DNA of 64,000 nt from Halobellus captivus (lineage in GTDB: Archaea > Halobacteriota > Halobacteria > Halobacteriales > Haloferacaceae), in contig NZ_RDQE01000002.1 in assembly GCF_003697845.1 (NCBI RefSeq), forward strand, positions 124,001-188,000, written 5' to 3'. The position numbers were made by a program, and so were the translations under genes. Shown piece after piece: positions 8,741 through 18,066 of the stretch. Position 1 is the stretch's first letter. Every line of letters begins with the position of its first letter. A model generated the notes under the pieces. It did no database searches. It was given only the letters and a program-made list of their open reading frames with translations, and had not been told where the DNA came from.

Positions 8741-9628
8741 ATGACCGACGGAGACGAGCGCGCGGCCCTGGCCGAGCGGGCCGCGCAGGCGGGTGCCCGC
8801 GTCGCGAGCGACGCCTTCCGGACCGACGTCGCCGTGGAGGCGAAAGGCGAGGACGACGTGGTGACCGAGGCCGACCGGGCCGCCCAGCGGACCACCATCG
8901 AGGCGATCCGCGAGTCGTTCCCGGACGACGCGGTCGTCGGCGAGGAGGAGGACGTCCGCAAGCGCGTGCCCGACGAGGGGCCCGCGTGGGTGATCGACCC
9001 CATCGACGGCACCCACAACTTCGTCCGCGGGATCCGCGTGTGGGGGACCGCGGTTGCGGCCGTCGTCGACGGCGAGCCGGTCGCGGCGGCGACGGTCTGC
9101 CCGGCGCTCGACGACGTCTACACCGCCGACGCCGACGGGGCGTACCGCAACGGCGACCCGCTGTCGGTCAGCGACGTCGACGAGCCCCGGCGGGGCACGG
9201 TCGACCCGACGCTGTGGTGGGATCACGACGCCCGCGAGGAGTACGCCAACGCCTGCGAGGCGATCGTGACCCGGTTCGGCGACATGCGCCGGCTCGGCGC
9301 GGCCCAGGTCGTCCTTCCCACGGTCGCGGCGGGCGGGCTGGAGGGGACGATCTCGAACCTCCGGGCGAACCCCTGGGACTCCGTCGCCGGCGTCTTCATG
9401 GTCCGGCAGGCCGGCGGCCGGGTGACGGACCTCGAGGGGAACCGCTGGCGACACGACTCGGTCGGGCTCGTCGCCTCCAACGGCCGCCTTCACGAGGAGG
9501 TGCTGGCCGCGGCGCGGGCGATCGACGAGAGGGGCGTGGACGTGGACGGGGACGAGGACGGCATCGACGGGAACGATATCGACGGCGGTGACGATATCGA
9601 CGACGTCGACGGCGGCGACGGAAACTGA
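8741..9628 (+). CDS. Inositol monophosphatase family protein
   Basis: A 295-residue sugar/inositol phosphatase-type protein. The family metal-binding motifs are present: GEEE (residues 67-70), DPIDGTHNF (86-94) and the C-terminal NPWDSVAGVFMVRQAGG. Members remove phosphate from inositol phosphates, fructose-1,6-bisphosphate or related sugars using Mg2+; archaeal members are often dual IMPase/FBPase, and the substrate cannot be decided here. The final 30 residues are a Gly/Asp/Ile repeat tail (DIDGGDDIDDVDGGDGN) encoded by near-repeated DNA, unusual for the family. The next gene, hmgA, is convergent, with its stop 14 bp away. Confidence 0.88.
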   Translation: MTDGDERAALAERAAQAGARVASDAFRTDVAVEAKGEDDVVTEADRAAQRTTIEAIRESFPDDAVVGEEEDVRKRVPDEGPAWVIDPIDGTHNFVRGIRVWGTAVAAVVDGEPVAAATVCPALDDVYTADADGAYRNGDPLSVSDVDEPRRGTVDPTLWWDHDAREEYANACEAIVTRFGDMRRLGAAQVVLPTVAAGGLEGTISNLRANPWDSVAGVFMVRQAGGRVTDLEGNRWRHDSVGLVASNGRLHEEVLAAARAIDERGVDVDGDEDGIDGNDIDGGDDIDDVDGGDGN

Positions 9629-9641
9629 GTCGTTCGTCCGG

Positions 9642-10862
9642 CTACCGCCCCAGGTCGGCGTGCGCCGACGCCAGGTGCCTCGACCCGAGCGCGGCGAGAA
9701 GCGAGAGCTCGCCCGCGAGCGCGCCGACCGCGATCGCCTCCGCGAGCGCGTCCGCGTTGCTGCCGGCGGGGTCGCCGCCGCCGCGGATGCCGAGCACGTC
9801 GAGGCCGGCCGCCTGCGTCGGGAGCTTCGTCCCGCCGCCGACCGTGCCGACCTCGAGGCTCGCGATCGACACCGAGACGTAGAGGTCGCCGTCGGCGGTC
9901 GCCTCGGCGGTGGTGATCGCGTTCGACCCCTCGACGACCTGTGCCGCGTCCTGGCCGGTCGCGAGGAACATCGCCGCCACCGCGTTGGCGACGTGGGCGT
10001 TGAATCCGAGCGAGCCGGCCTTCGCCGAGCCGACGTGGTTCTTGCGCGTGTTGATCTCGGCGATCGCCTCCGGCGTCGTGTGGAGCCGCGCCTCGACGAC
10101 CTCGCGGGGGATCTCGACGTCGGCGGTCACCGACCGGCCGCGACCCTCGACCGCGTTGACGGCGGCGGGCTTCTTGTCCGAACAGAGGTTCCCCGAGAGC
10201 GCGACGAGCTCGGCGTCGGTCTCCGCCTCGAGGGTGTCGCAGGCCTCGCCCGTCGCGATGGTGACCATGTTCATCCCCATCGCGTCCTTCGTGTCGAAGC
10301 GGAACCGGAGGTAGACGTTGTTGCCGACGACGTAGGGAGTGACGTCGAGCAGCTCGCCGTGGCTCGTCGTCGACTCGGCGGCCGCCCGCAGCGCCGGCTC
10401 GTTGTCGCGGACCCACTCGACGAGCGCCTCCGCCTCGGCCACGTCGGCCACGCGGAAGACGGGCGCGCGGGTCATCCCGCGCTTCGTGACCCGGGCGGTC
10501 GCGCCGCCCGCCGCGTCGACCACGGAGCAGCCGCGGTTGACCGAGGCGACGAGCGCGCCCTCCGTCGTCGCCATCGGAAGGAAGCGGTCGCCCTCGAACG
10601 CGCCGCCGTCGACGGCCACCGGCCCCGCGACGCCGAGCGGGACCTGGACCCCCCCGATCATGTTGTCGATGTTGGGGTCGGCGGCGGCGGCGTCGAAGGC
10701 GTACTCGCCGACGACGTCGAGGTCGGCTCCGGATCGGTCCGCGACCAGCCGGCGGCGCACCGTCGCGGCCGTCTCGGCGTCGACGTGGTCGTCCAGTTCG
10801 TGGAGCCGCACCTCACCCTCGCGGACGCGCTCGAGGAGGTCCTCGACTGTGGGATCGGTCAT
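9642..10862 (-). CDS. hmgA: 3-hydroxy-3-methylglutaryl-CoA reductase
   Basis: A 406-residue class I HMG-CoA reductase. It makes mevalonate from HMG-CoA using NADPH, the committed step to archaeal isoprenoid ether lipids. Visible motifs: NIDNMIGGVQVPLGVAGP (about 64-81), the catalytic Glu in MATTEGALVASVNRGC (E101), the cofactor motif DAMGMNMVTIATG, the catalytic Lys in NLCSDKKPAAVN, the catalytic Asp in GQDAAQ, and a near C-terminal His in ASAHADLGR (H401). Length matches the haloarchaeal enzyme, which is the target of statin selection markers. It is convergent with the IMPase gene. Confidence 0.97.
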   Translation of the reverse strand: MTDPTVEDLLERVREGEVRLHELDDHVDAETAATVRRRLVADRSGADLDVVGEYAFDAAAADPNIDNMIGGVQVPLGVAGPVAVDGGAFEGDRFLPMATTEGALVASVNRGCSVVDAAGGATARVTKRGMTRAPVFRVADVAEAEALVEWVRDNEPALRAAAESTTSHGELLDVTPYVVGNNVYLRFRFDTKDAMGMNMVTIATGEACDTLEAETDAELVALSGNLCSDKKPAAVNAVEGRGRSVTADVEIPREVVEARLHTTPEAIAEINTRKNHVGSAKAGSLGFNAHVANAVAAMFLATGQDAAQVVEGSNAITTAEATADGDLYVSVSIASLEVGTVGGGTKLPTQAAGLDVLGIRGGGDPAGSNADALAEAIAVGALAGELSLLAALGSRHLASAHADLGR

Positions 10863-10946
10863 GCCCGCGTCTCCTCGCGGGGGGCGCTAATGCGTGTCGG
10901 TTCCGGGGCTCCCGGGGCGGCTGACACGGTCCGGTCGACCGGCGAC

Positions 10947-11420
10947 CTACCCGCGGACGAACTCGGAGAGGCGCTCCCGGAGGCTGTTCGGCCCCAGGGT
11001 GAGGTAGTAGGCGTCGCCGCCGTCCTCGTAGTAGCCGTCGATCCGGCGTTTCACCTCGAAGCCGACGTGTTCGTAGAAGCCGAGCGCGCGCTCGTTCGTG
11101 GTCCGCGCGTGACACGAGACGGACTGGTACTCCTCGGCCACCTCGGCGATCAGCCGTTCGGCGAGCCCGCGTCCTCGATGGTCCGGGTCCACGGCGAGAA
11201 AGAGCACGTAGCCGTCCCGTCGGACCGAGGCGAACGCGATCACCTCGTCGTCCTCGAGTATGAGGTGTGTCGTTGATCGACGGTAGGCGTCGGTGAAGAA
11301 CCCGCGTCGCTGCCGGAGAACGCCGTCGACCCGATGGATCCGCTCCTTGAGTTCCCACGCCTCACGGACGTGTTTGGAATCGCCGGGCGGGTCCGTCCGT
11401 CGCTCCACGTTGACGCTCAC
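10947..11420 (-). CDS. GNAT family N-acetyltransferase
   Basis: A 157-residue single-domain acetyltransferase. The acetyl-CoA pyrophosphate-binding motif is DHRGRGLAERLIAEV (about residues 80-94), preceded by the beta strand VLFLAVDP and followed by the NERALGFYEHVGFEV segment typical of motif B. The start is a GTG. Substrate is unknown; RimI-like protein N-terminal acetylation or small-molecule acetylation are both possible. It lies 84 bp upstream of hmgA on the same strand, so loose co-transcription is possible. Confidence 0.88.
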   Translation of the reverse strand: MSVNVERRTDPPGDSKHVREAWELKERIHRVDGVLRQRRGFFTDAYRRSTTHLILEDDEVIAFASVRRDGYVLFLAVDPDHRGRGLAERLIAEVAEEYQSVSCHARTTNERALGFYEHVGFEVKRRIDGYYEDGGDAYYLTLGPNSLRERLSEFVRG

Positions 11421-11531
11421 TGGGAAAACGTAACACGCCTGTGGAATATAACTCCACCGGCCGCGCGGCGCGCCGCGGTCGTTTCAGTCGGGTGACCGAA
11501 GCGTTTTGACGGGGTCCACCGTCTGTCCGCC

Positions 11532-12398
11532 ATGACCGACGAACCGAGATCCGGTCGCGCACGGCTCCGGGGGGCGTTCCTGACCGGCGTCGCCGTGATC
11601 GTCCCGCTCGTCATCACGCTCGTCGTGCTCACGATCGCGTTCAACGCGGTGTACGACTACCTCGACGCGTTCTCCTCGGCGGTCGTGGTCGTCTCCCCGG
11701 AGTTCGTCCTGCCGGTCGTCGGACGGGTCGGACGCGAGCTGTTGATCGAGCTCGTGACGCCGGTCGTGTTCGTCGCGCTGATCCTCCTCATCGGTCTCGC
11801 CGTCGAGTCCACGCGGTACGGGGAGCTCGCCGTCGACTACGTCGACCTCGCGATGGAGCAGGTCCCCGGGGTCGGCTCCGTCTACGAGGGGTTCAGACAG
11901 ATGAGTGACGCCATGCTGGAGTCCGACGGCGGGAACTTCCGGGAGGTCGTGCTCGTCGAGTTCCCCACCGGGGGCGTGTACACGCTGGCGTTCGTCACGA
12001 GCGAGACGCCGGAGACGGTGGCCGCCCCGGCCGACTCGGCCGACGACGAGGGGATTCGGACCCTCTTCATGCCGATGGCACCCAACCCCGTGATGGGCGG
12101 ACACGTCGTCTTCGTCCCCGAGAGCCGGGTCGTCGAGGTCGACCTGACGGTCGAACAGGGGATCCGCGCGCTGGTGACGAGCGGGGTCGCCCTCGAGGGA
12201 GCGGCCGACGACGTCGGGGGGTTCTCCGACGAGGAGCTCCGCGACCTGTCGGTCCCCGACCGGCTGGACGGGTGGCTTGATCCGTCGTTCGGGGAGACGA
12301 CGGACCGGGGCGACGCGAGCGACGTCGATATGACCGACGACGACGCGACCGACGATGACAACGCGGAAACCGACCCGACCCGAAACGACGGACCGTGA
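11532..12398 (+). CDS. DUF502 family membrane protein
   Basis: A 288-residue protein with two N-terminal membrane helices (about residues 14-38 and 68-92) separated by a short external loop. A soluble domain follows with conserved DUF502 stretches: the VPGVGSVYEGFRQM segment, VVLVEFPTGGVYTLAFVT, and TLFMPMAPNPVMGGHVVFVP. The C-terminal 60 residues are acidic and poorly conserved. Biochemical role is unknown. Its stop overlaps the GTG start of the archease gene by four bases (GTGA), so it is translationally coupled to the archease-rtcB pair. Confidence 0.85.
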   Translation: MTDEPRSGRARLRGAFLTGVAVIVPLVITLVVLTIAFNAVYDYLDAFSSAVVVVSPEFVLPVVGRVGRELLIELVTPVVFVALILLIGLAVESTRYGELAVDYVDLAMEQVPGVGSVYEGFRQMSDAMLESDGGNFREVVLVEFPTGGVYTLAFVTSETPETVAAPADSADDEGIRTLFMPMAPNPVMGGHVVFVPESRVVEVDLTVEQGIRALVTSGVALEGAADDVGGFSDEELRDLSVPDRLDGWLDPSFGETTDRGDASDVDMTDDDATDDDNAETDPTRNDGP

Positions 12399-12847
12399 CG
12401 TACGAACTCCGCGACCACACGGCCGACGTCGCCGTCGAGGCGACCGCGCCGACCCTCTCGGCGCTGTTCGCGGCGGTCGCCGACGGACTGACGGCCGCGA
12501 GCTGTGAGTCGGTCCCCGCCGAGGGCGGCGACCGGTTCGCGATCGAGGAGGCGGCCGAGAGCCGCGAGGCGCTGCTCTTCGACTACCTCGACCGCCTGAT
12601 CTACGAGCGCGACGTGCGGCTCGTCCTCCCCGCGGACCACGAGTGCCGGGTGACCCCGCCCGGAAACGCCGCCGGTTCCGCGTGGCGCGTCGAGGCCGAC
12701 GCTCGCGGCGTCCCGCTCGACGCGGTGAGCGCCCGGGAGATCAAGGCGGTCACGTACTCGGAGATGACGCTCGAACGGCGCGAGGGTGGTGACGATGGCG
12801 ACGGTGGTGACGGCGAGTGGTACGCGTACGTCGTCTTCGACGTCTGA
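12395..12847 (+). CDS. Archease, RtcB RNA ligase cofactor
   Basis: A 150-residue archease. It begins TYELRDHTADVAVEA, containing the conserved DHTAD motif, continues with LFAAVADGL and LLFDYLDRLIYERD, and ends with a beta-strand region (AREIKAVTYSEMTLER). Archease accelerates guanylylation of the RtcB ligase and allows multiple turnovers during tRNA splicing and RNA repair. The GTG start overlaps the upstream stop; rtcB begins 48 bp downstream. An acidic Gly/Asp insert near the C-terminus (GGDDGDGGDGE) is a halophilic feature. Confidence 0.93.
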   Translation: MTYELRDHTADVAVEATAPTLSALFAAVADGLTAASCESVPAEGGDRFAIEEAAESREALLFDYLDRLIYERDVRLVLPADHECRVTPPGNAAGSAWRVEADARGVPLDAVSAREIKAVTYSEMTLERREGGDDGDGGDGEWYAYVVFDV

Positions 12848-12895
12848 AACGCGCCTCTCGTAACGCCCTTCCCCGCCGGCGTCGAAGCCTCGCGT

Positions 12896-14404
12896 ATGAC
12901 TTCACGCGAGTTCGACGGGATCCGGCTTGAGAAGGTGCGAGAGCACGTCTGGGAGATCCCGCGCGAGGGCGAGATGAACGTCCCGGCGCGGGTGCTCGCC
13001 AGCGAGGCGTTGCTCGAGGAGATCGGCGAGGACGACACGCTCCAGCAGCTGCGGAACGCGACGCACCTCCCCGGCATGGTCGAGCCCGCGCTGTGTATGC
13101 CCGACGGCCACCAGGGATACGGCTTCCCGGTCGGGGGCGTCGGCGCGATCGACGCCAGAACCGGCTGTATCTCGCCCGGAGCGATCGGGTACGACATCAA
13201 CTGCGGCGTCAGAATGGTGAACACGACGCTCACCTACGACGACGTCCGCGGCCGCGAGGCGGAGCTCGTCGACGCGCTCTTCGAGGCGATCCCGTCGGGG
13301 CTCGGCGGCGGCGGCGTGATCGACGGCGACGCCGACGCGATCGAGGGCGCGCTCGAACGAGGCGTCGAGTGGGCGATCGAGGAGGGGTACGGGATCGAGA
13401 GCGACCTCGCGCGCTGTGAGGACGAGGGGCGGCGGCCGGACGCCCGCCCCGAGTACGTCTCCCAGAAGGCCAAGGACAGGGGCCGCAACCAGCTGGGTTC
13501 GCTCGGCTCCGGCAACCACTTCCTCGAGGTCCAGCGCGTCACGGACGTGTTCCGCGAGGAGGTCGCGGAGGCGTACGGGCTCTCCGAGGGGCAGGTCGTC
13601 GTCCTGATCCACTGCGGGAGCCGTGGGCTCGGCCACCAGACGTGTAACGACTACCTCCGGCGGATCGAGACCGAACACGCCGACCTCCTCGAGTCGCTGC
13701 CGGACAAGGAGCTCGCGGCCGCGCCGGCGGGCTCGGAGCTCGCGGAGGAGTACTACGGCGCGATGGGCGCGTGCATCAACTTCGCGTGGGTGAACCGACA
13801 GCTGATCACCCACCGGACCCGCGAGGTGTTCGGCGACGTCTTCGACGCCGACCCGCTCGACGACCTCGGGATGGAGCTGCTGTACGACGTGGCCCACAAC
13901 ATCGGGAAGAAGGAGACCCACGAGGTCGCCGTCGACGCCGACGGCCACCCCGCCGTCGGCGACGAGGCCGTCTCCCGCGCCGAACGCGAGCTGTACGTCC
14001 ACCGAAAGGGGGCGACGCGGGCGTTCCCGGCCGGCCGCGAGGAGGTTCCCGAGGCGTACCGCTCGGTCGGCCAGCCCGTGATCATCCCCGGGAGCATGGG
14101 CGCGGGCTCGTACGTGCTCCGCGGCGGAGCGGAATCGATGTCGCTCTCGTTCGGCTCGACCGCCCACGGGGCCGGCCGACTGATGAGCCGGACGCAGGCG
14201 AAACGGGAGTTCCGGGGCGGCGACGTCGCCGACGACCTCGAGAGCGAGCAGGCGATCTACGTGAAGGCCCAGTCGGGCGCGACCGTCGCGGAGGAGGCTC
14301 CCGGCGTGTACAAGGACGTCGACGAGGTGGTCCGCGTCAGCGACGAGCTCGGCATCGGCGACAAGGTCGCCCGGACGTTCCCGGTGTGTAACATCAAGGG
14401 ATAG
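12896..14404 (+). CDS. rtcB: RNA-splicing ligase RtcB
   Basis: A 502-residue RtcB that joins 2',3'-cyclic phosphate and 5'-OH RNA ends with GTP and Mn2+, used for archaeal tRNA intron splicing. Visible motifs: CMPDGHQGYGFPVGGVGA (67-84), metal-binding Cys in DINCGVRM (C103), SLGSGNHFLEVQ, HCGSRGLGHQ, and the PGSMGAGSYVL and STAHGAGR stretches, the latter carrying the guanylylated His. Length is the normal 480-510. No intein is present, although archaeal RtcB often carries one. It follows archease, its protein cofactor. Confidence 0.97.
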   Translation: MTSREFDGIRLEKVREHVWEIPREGEMNVPARVLASEALLEEIGEDDTLQQLRNATHLPGMVEPALCMPDGHQGYGFPVGGVGAIDARTGCISPGAIGYDINCGVRMVNTTLTYDDVRGREAELVDALFEAIPSGLGGGGVIDGDADAIEGALERGVEWAIEEGYGIESDLARCEDEGRRPDARPEYVSQKAKDRGRNQLGSLGSGNHFLEVQRVTDVFREEVAEAYGLSEGQVVVLIHCGSRGLGHQTCNDYLRRIETEHADLLESLPDKELAAAPAGSELAEEYYGAMGACINFAWVNRQLITHRTREVFGDVFDADPLDDLGMELLYDVAHNIGKKETHEVAVDADGHPAVGDEAVSRAERELYVHRKGATRAFPAGREEVPEAYRSVGQPVIIPGSMGAGSYVLRGGAESMSLSFGSTAHGAGRLMSRTQAKREFRGGDVADDLESEQAIYVKAQSGATVAEEAPGVYKDVDEVVRVSDELGIGDKVARTFPVCNIKG

Positions 14405-14412
14405 CCGTTTCC

Positions 14413-15030
14413 TCAGGCTCGCCGGTCCAGCCGTTCCTCGCGCTCGCCGGTTCGGAGCACGTGACAGTCGCGACACCGCGCCTCGTAGGACTCCTCGGCG
14501 CCGACCAGGATCGTCGGGTCGTCGACGTGGGCGGGCTCGCCCTCGATGAGCCGCTGGTTCCTGGTCGCGGGCTCACCGCAGACGGTACAGATCGCCCGGA
14601 GCTTGTCGACGTACTCGGCGGTCGCCATCAACTGCGGCAGCGGCTCGAACGGCTCGCCCCGGAACGTCTGGTCCGTCCCCGAGACGATCACCCTGGAGCC
14701 CCGGTCGGCGAGGACGTTACAGACCTCGACCAGCGCCTCCGAGAAGAAGTTGGCCTCGTCGATCGCGACGACCTCGGCGGCGGAGTCGGCGTCGAGGATC
14801 TCCAGGGGTCCGTCGCCCTCGTTGTCGACGACGGTCGCGTCCCACTGCCGGCCGTTGTGCGTCCCGATCGTGGTCTCGCCGTAGCGGTCGTCGACGGCGG
14901 GCTTGTAGACCGCGACGGACTGGCCGGCGATCTCCGCGCGCCGGAGTCGTCGGAGCAGTTCCTCGGTCTTTCCCGAGAACATCGAGCCGGAGATCACCTC
15001 GACCCACCCTGACTGGGTGATCGCGTGCAT
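14413..15030 (-). CDS. tdk: Thymidine kinase (type II)
   Basis: A 205-residue thymidine kinase that phosphorylates thymidine with ATP in the dTMP salvage pathway. The Walker A motif GSMFSGKT is at residues 15-22, the Walker B-like DEANFF at 91-96, and the structural zinc site uses C148/C151 (AICTVCGEP) and C186/C189 or H190 (EARCRDCHVL). The lasso/substrate loop lies between. Convergent with rtcB, with stops 8 bp apart. The de novo dTMP enzyme thyA is at the right end of this window. Confidence 0.95.
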   Translation of the reverse strand: MHAITQSGWVEVISGSMFSGKTEELLRRLRRAEIAGQSVAVYKPAVDDRYGETTIGTHNGRQWDATVVDNEGDGPLEILDADSAAEVVAIDEANFFSEALVEVCNVLADRGSRVIVSGTDQTFRGEPFEPLPQLMATAEYVDKLRAICTVCGEPATRNQRLIEGEPAHVDDPTILVGAEESYEARCRDCHVLRTGEREERLDRRA

Positions 15031-15116
15031 GCGCTCACCGGGTGGATCCAGCGACTAAACCGTTTCTCTCCGGGCGGAGTATCGCGACCCGACGTCTCGC
15101 GGGGCGCGTCCCGACG

Positions 15117-16175
15117 TCACGCCCGATGGACCGTCTCGCCGCCGATGACGACCCGAGAGACGTCCGCGCTCCCGGCGCGGCGCACGACCGCGCGGACGAC
15201 GTCTCGCGCGCCCGCGAGGTTGTCCGAGTCGCCGTCGAGCACCAGCAGGTCCGCCGGCCGCCCCGGCTCGATGACGCCGCGGTCGATCCCCGCGATCCTC
15301 GCCCCGTTCAGCGTCGCCATCCGGAGCACCTCGCGGGCGGGCAGGTCCGAGAGCTTCGCCGCGAACTCCATCTCGCGGAACATCGACGGCGAGTCGAGCA
15401 TGACGTTGTCGGTGCCGAGCGCGACCGTCGTCCGCTCGGCGAGTTCGCGGATCGGCGGGACGCCGACGTTCGTCACGAGGTTCGACCGCGGGCAGACGAC
15501 GACGGGCGTCCCCCGGTCCGCGAGGCGGTCGAGGTGTAACGGCTCCGCGTGGACCATGTGGACGAGGAAGTCCGGATCCAGGTCCATCGCGGGATTGACG
15601 TCGTCGGCGTCGCGCTCGCCGGCGTGGATCCCGAACAGCTTGCCGGCCTCCCGGGTCGCGGTCCGCACCGCGTCGAAGTCGCCGTCGCGCGCGCCCGACG
15701 CCCCGTAGCCGTCCGCGACCGGGAGCACGTCGGGGTCGTCGCGACCGAACACCACCGCGCGGAGGTCCCGCTCCCCGAACTCGACGCCGTCGCCCGCGAG
15801 CGCGTCGCGGATCGCCCGGACCCCGTCGACGCCTCCCTCGCGGAACTCGAGGAAGGTCCCGGTTCCCGTCGACTCCATGTACCGGAGGGTCCGCGCCATC
15901 GCCGCCACCTTCTCCTCGTGGCTCGCCGCCCGCAGCAGGCGGTGTTTCAGCCCGTCCGGCGGGGCGACCAGATCGTCGAGCGAGAGCCCCGCGCCGGCCT
16001 CCTTGGCGATCGAGTCGCCGATGTGGGTGTGCGCGTTCACGAACGCGGGGAGGATCACGGCGTCGCTCTCCGTCTCTCGCTCCTCGATGTCGGCGATCCC
16101 GCCCCCCTCGACGACGACGCAGCCCTCGACGGGCTCGAAGTCGGGGCCGCGGAGGACAGTCCCCTCGATGTCCAT
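15117..16175 (-). CDS. Amidohydrolase family protein
   Basis: A 352-residue metal-dependent amidohydrolase. The N-terminal small beta domain precedes LPAFVNAHTHIGDS with the HxH metal pair (about residues 48-50). Later ligands are in LFGIHAGE and VHMVHAEP, and the final Asp is in VALGTDNVMLD. The C-terminal GVIEPGRPADLLVLDGD stretch is the usual closing strand of this superfamily. The substrate could be a cytosine/guanine deaminase type or an imidazolone-like ring; the sequence does not decide. It stands alone, on the same strand as the thymidine kinase and HD genes. Confidence 0.88.
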   Translation of the reverse strand: MDIEGTVLRGPDFEPVEGCVVVEGGGIADIEERETESDAVILPAFVNAHTHIGDSIAKEAGAGLSLDDLVAPPDGLKHRLLRAASHEEKVAAMARTLRYMESTGTGTFLEFREGGVDGVRAIRDALAGDGVEFGERDLRAVVFGRDDPDVLPVADGYGASGARDGDFDAVRTATREAGKLFGIHAGERDADDVNPAMDLDPDFLVHMVHAEPLHLDRLADRGTPVVVCPRSNLVTNVGVPPIRELAERTTVALGTDNVMLDSPSMFREMEFAAKLSDLPAREVLRMATLNGARIAGIDRGVIEPGRPADLLVLDGDSDNLAGARDVVRAVVRRAGSADVSRVVIGGETVHRA

Positions 16176-16266
16176 ACGCGGGGGTCTCCGGCCCGAGGGT
16201 AAAACGTACCGGGACGGATCGGCGGAGGGGGTGGCGTGGGATTACCCGACCGTCCCCGGACGTCGG

Positions 16267-17526
16267 TCAGAACTCGTCGAGCGTCGTCGGCATCGCCTTC
16301 CGCACCTCGATCACGAGCGCGTCGGGATCGAGCCCGAGCACGTCCGCGGCCGCCCGGCCGACCCGATCGGTCGCCGAGTCGGGCGCGTACACGCCGAGCC
16401 GCCACTGGTTCCGCTGGGCGACCCGCAGCGCCGAGACGAGCGGCGACTGCCGCTCCAGTCGCCGGACCTCGCCGTTGACCGTCACCCGCGCCGTCGACTC
16501 GCGCATCGAGGGTTCCGGAGGAACGTCGAGTATCACGTCCTCTCGGGCGACGCCGGCCGTCTCGGCGATCTCGCGTTCGAGCGATAGCTCGGCCTCGTGG
16601 TCCGCGTCGTGGACGCGGTCGGGGACGTCGTCGTACTCCGCCCACACCGCCCGCTTGTAGAGGTCGCGTTCGTCGTACCGCCGCGAGAGCTCCGCCGTCG
16701 CCGGACGGTCGCGGATCGCCGCGAGGAAGTCGTGGTCGTCCATCCGTCGGAGCTCGGCCGCGGTCGTCGCCGTGGCGTCGAGCAGGTCGGCTGCCGCCCG
16801 GCGCAACATCGCCTTCGAGATCCGCGCGACGTGGTGGGTGTACACGACCGGGTTCATCAGCGCCCGGGCGAGGAGGAGGCTCTCCGCCGTCTGGACGTTT
16901 CCTTCGTCCAGCACGAGCGTGGGCGAGGAGCCATCGTCCGTCCCGTTTCCACCGATCTCATTCCCCTCGACGAAGGTGAGCTCCCGAACGAACCGCTCGG
17001 TGTCGATGGTTCCGTAGGGGACGCCCGTGTGGTAGGCGTCGCGCACGAGGTAGTCCATGCGGTCGACGTCGAGCTCGCCCGAGACGAGGCCGGCGTACGT
17101 GCCCTCGCCGGCGACGACGTCGGCGACCCGACCGGGGTCGAGGCCGTGATCGCGGAGGACCGCTCCGACCTCGCCGCCGTCGAGCAGCTCCGCGACGTCG
17201 TCGTGGTACTTCCCGGTTCGGCGGTGCGTGAGCGACTCGAGGTTGTGGCTGAACGGGCCGTGTCCGACGTCGTGGAGCATCGCGGCCGCCTCGATCCGGT
17301 CGGCCCGCAGTCCTTCGATTCCGAGGTGATCGAGCGCCTGACGGGCGAGGTGGTAGACGCCGAGGCTGTGTTCGAAGCGGGTGTGGTTCGCGGAGGGGTA
17401 GACGAGCTGGACGGTACCGAGCTGTTTGACGTGTCGCAGCCGCTGGACCGCGGGCGTGTCGAGGAGGGCCGCGCCGACGCCGTCGATCTCGATGTGGTCG
17501 TGGACGGTGTCCTTGACCGTGGTCAT
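16267..17526 (-). CDS. HD-domain phosphohydrolase (dNTPase/SAMHD1-like), paralogue A
   Basis: A 419-residue HD-superfamily hydrolase. Start chosen at the ATG giving MTTVKDTVHDHIEID, aligned exactly with paralogue B. Catalytic motifs: NHTRFEHSLGVYHLAR (H53), LHDVGHGPFSHN (H85, D86) and DRMDYLVRDAYHTGVPYG with the last metal Asp. This order is that of deoxyguanosine triphosphate triphosphohydrolase and SAMHD1-like enzymes. The C-terminal third is variable. A second copy lies at 18067-19260, with a UspA gene between. Substrate is not shown; dNTP hydrolysis is the family-based guess. Confidence 0.88.
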   Translation of the reverse strand: MTTVKDTVHDHIEIDGVGAALLDTPAVQRLRHVKQLGTVQLVYPSANHTRFEHSLGVYHLARQALDHLGIEGLRADRIEAAAMLHDVGHGPFSHNLESLTHRRTGKYHDDVAELLDGGEVGAVLRDHGLDPGRVADVVAGEGTYAGLVSGELDVDRMDYLVRDAYHTGVPYGTIDTERFVRELTFVEGNEIGGNGTDDGSSPTLVLDEGNVQTAESLLLARALMNPVVYTHHVARISKAMLRRAAADLLDATATTAAELRRMDDHDFLAAIRDRPATAELSRRYDERDLYKRAVWAEYDDVPDRVHDADHEAELSLEREIAETAGVAREDVILDVPPEPSMRESTARVTVNGEVRRLERQSPLVSALRVAQRNQWRLGVYAPDSATDRVGRAAADVLGLDPDALVIEVRKAMPTTLDEF

Positions 17527-17626
17527 GCGCGCTCTTCGTCGGGATCGGTTAAAAACGCGGGCGTTCCGAGGGCGGACGTCCCGAGGGTGCCACCGTTTTA
17601 TTACCCCGCCCGATCGACCGCGACGT

Positions 17627-18028
17627 ATGTACGACGTGCTCATCGCCATCGACGACGACGAGGCGCGAGCGACCGCCCAGGCGCGCGCGGTCGCGAACTG
17701 GCCCGGCGCGGACGGCGGGCTGACCGCCCATCTCTGTCACGTGTTCACGGACAACCCGGAAGGGGCGTCGGTCAACCAGCTCGCGTCGGTTCGGCGCGCC
17801 CGGGAGGCCCTGGAGGACGCCGGCGTGGCGGTCGTCCACCACGAGGCGAGCGGGGAGCCCGGCCCGGAGATCGTCGACGCCGCCGACGACGTCGACGCCG
17901 ACGCGATCTGCGTCTCGGGACGGAAGCGCCGGCCGAGCGGCAAGGCCGTCTTCGGAAGCGTCACCCAGGACGTGATCCTCTCCAGCGACGTCCCCGTGTT
18001 CGCGGTCCCGAAGCCGACCACGGAGTAG
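17627..18028 (+). CDS. UspA-family universal stress protein
   Basis: A 133-residue single UspA domain: MYDVLIAIDDDEARAT at the N-terminus, an acidic middle, DADAICVSGRKR, and the nucleotide-binding-type GSVTQDVILSSDVPVFAVP at the end. The glycine pattern G-x(2)-G-x(9)-G(S/T) is only partly kept (SGRKRRPSGKAVFGSVT), so ATP binding is uncertain. The ATG at 17627 gives a normal family length. A TATA-like TTTTATTAC (about 17596-17604) sits just upstream. It lies between the two HD-domain paralogues, on the opposite strand. Confidence 0.88.
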   Translation: MYDVLIAIDDDEARATAQARAVANWPGADGGLTAHLCHVFTDNPEGASVNQLASVRRAREALEDAGVAVVHHEASGEPGPEIVDAADDVDADAICVSGRKRRPSGKAVFGSVTQDVILSSDVPVFAVPKPTTE

Positions 18029-18066
18029 TCGGTCACGTCGCGTTCACGGAGCCGCCGTCCTCCCGC

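Noticed and set aside
9540-9612. Near-repeats at the end of the inositol monophosphatase gene as a possible CRISPR or recombination site
   Set aside because: Repeats are short, irregular and in frame (Asp/Gly/Ile codons), best explained as a low-complexity protein tail.
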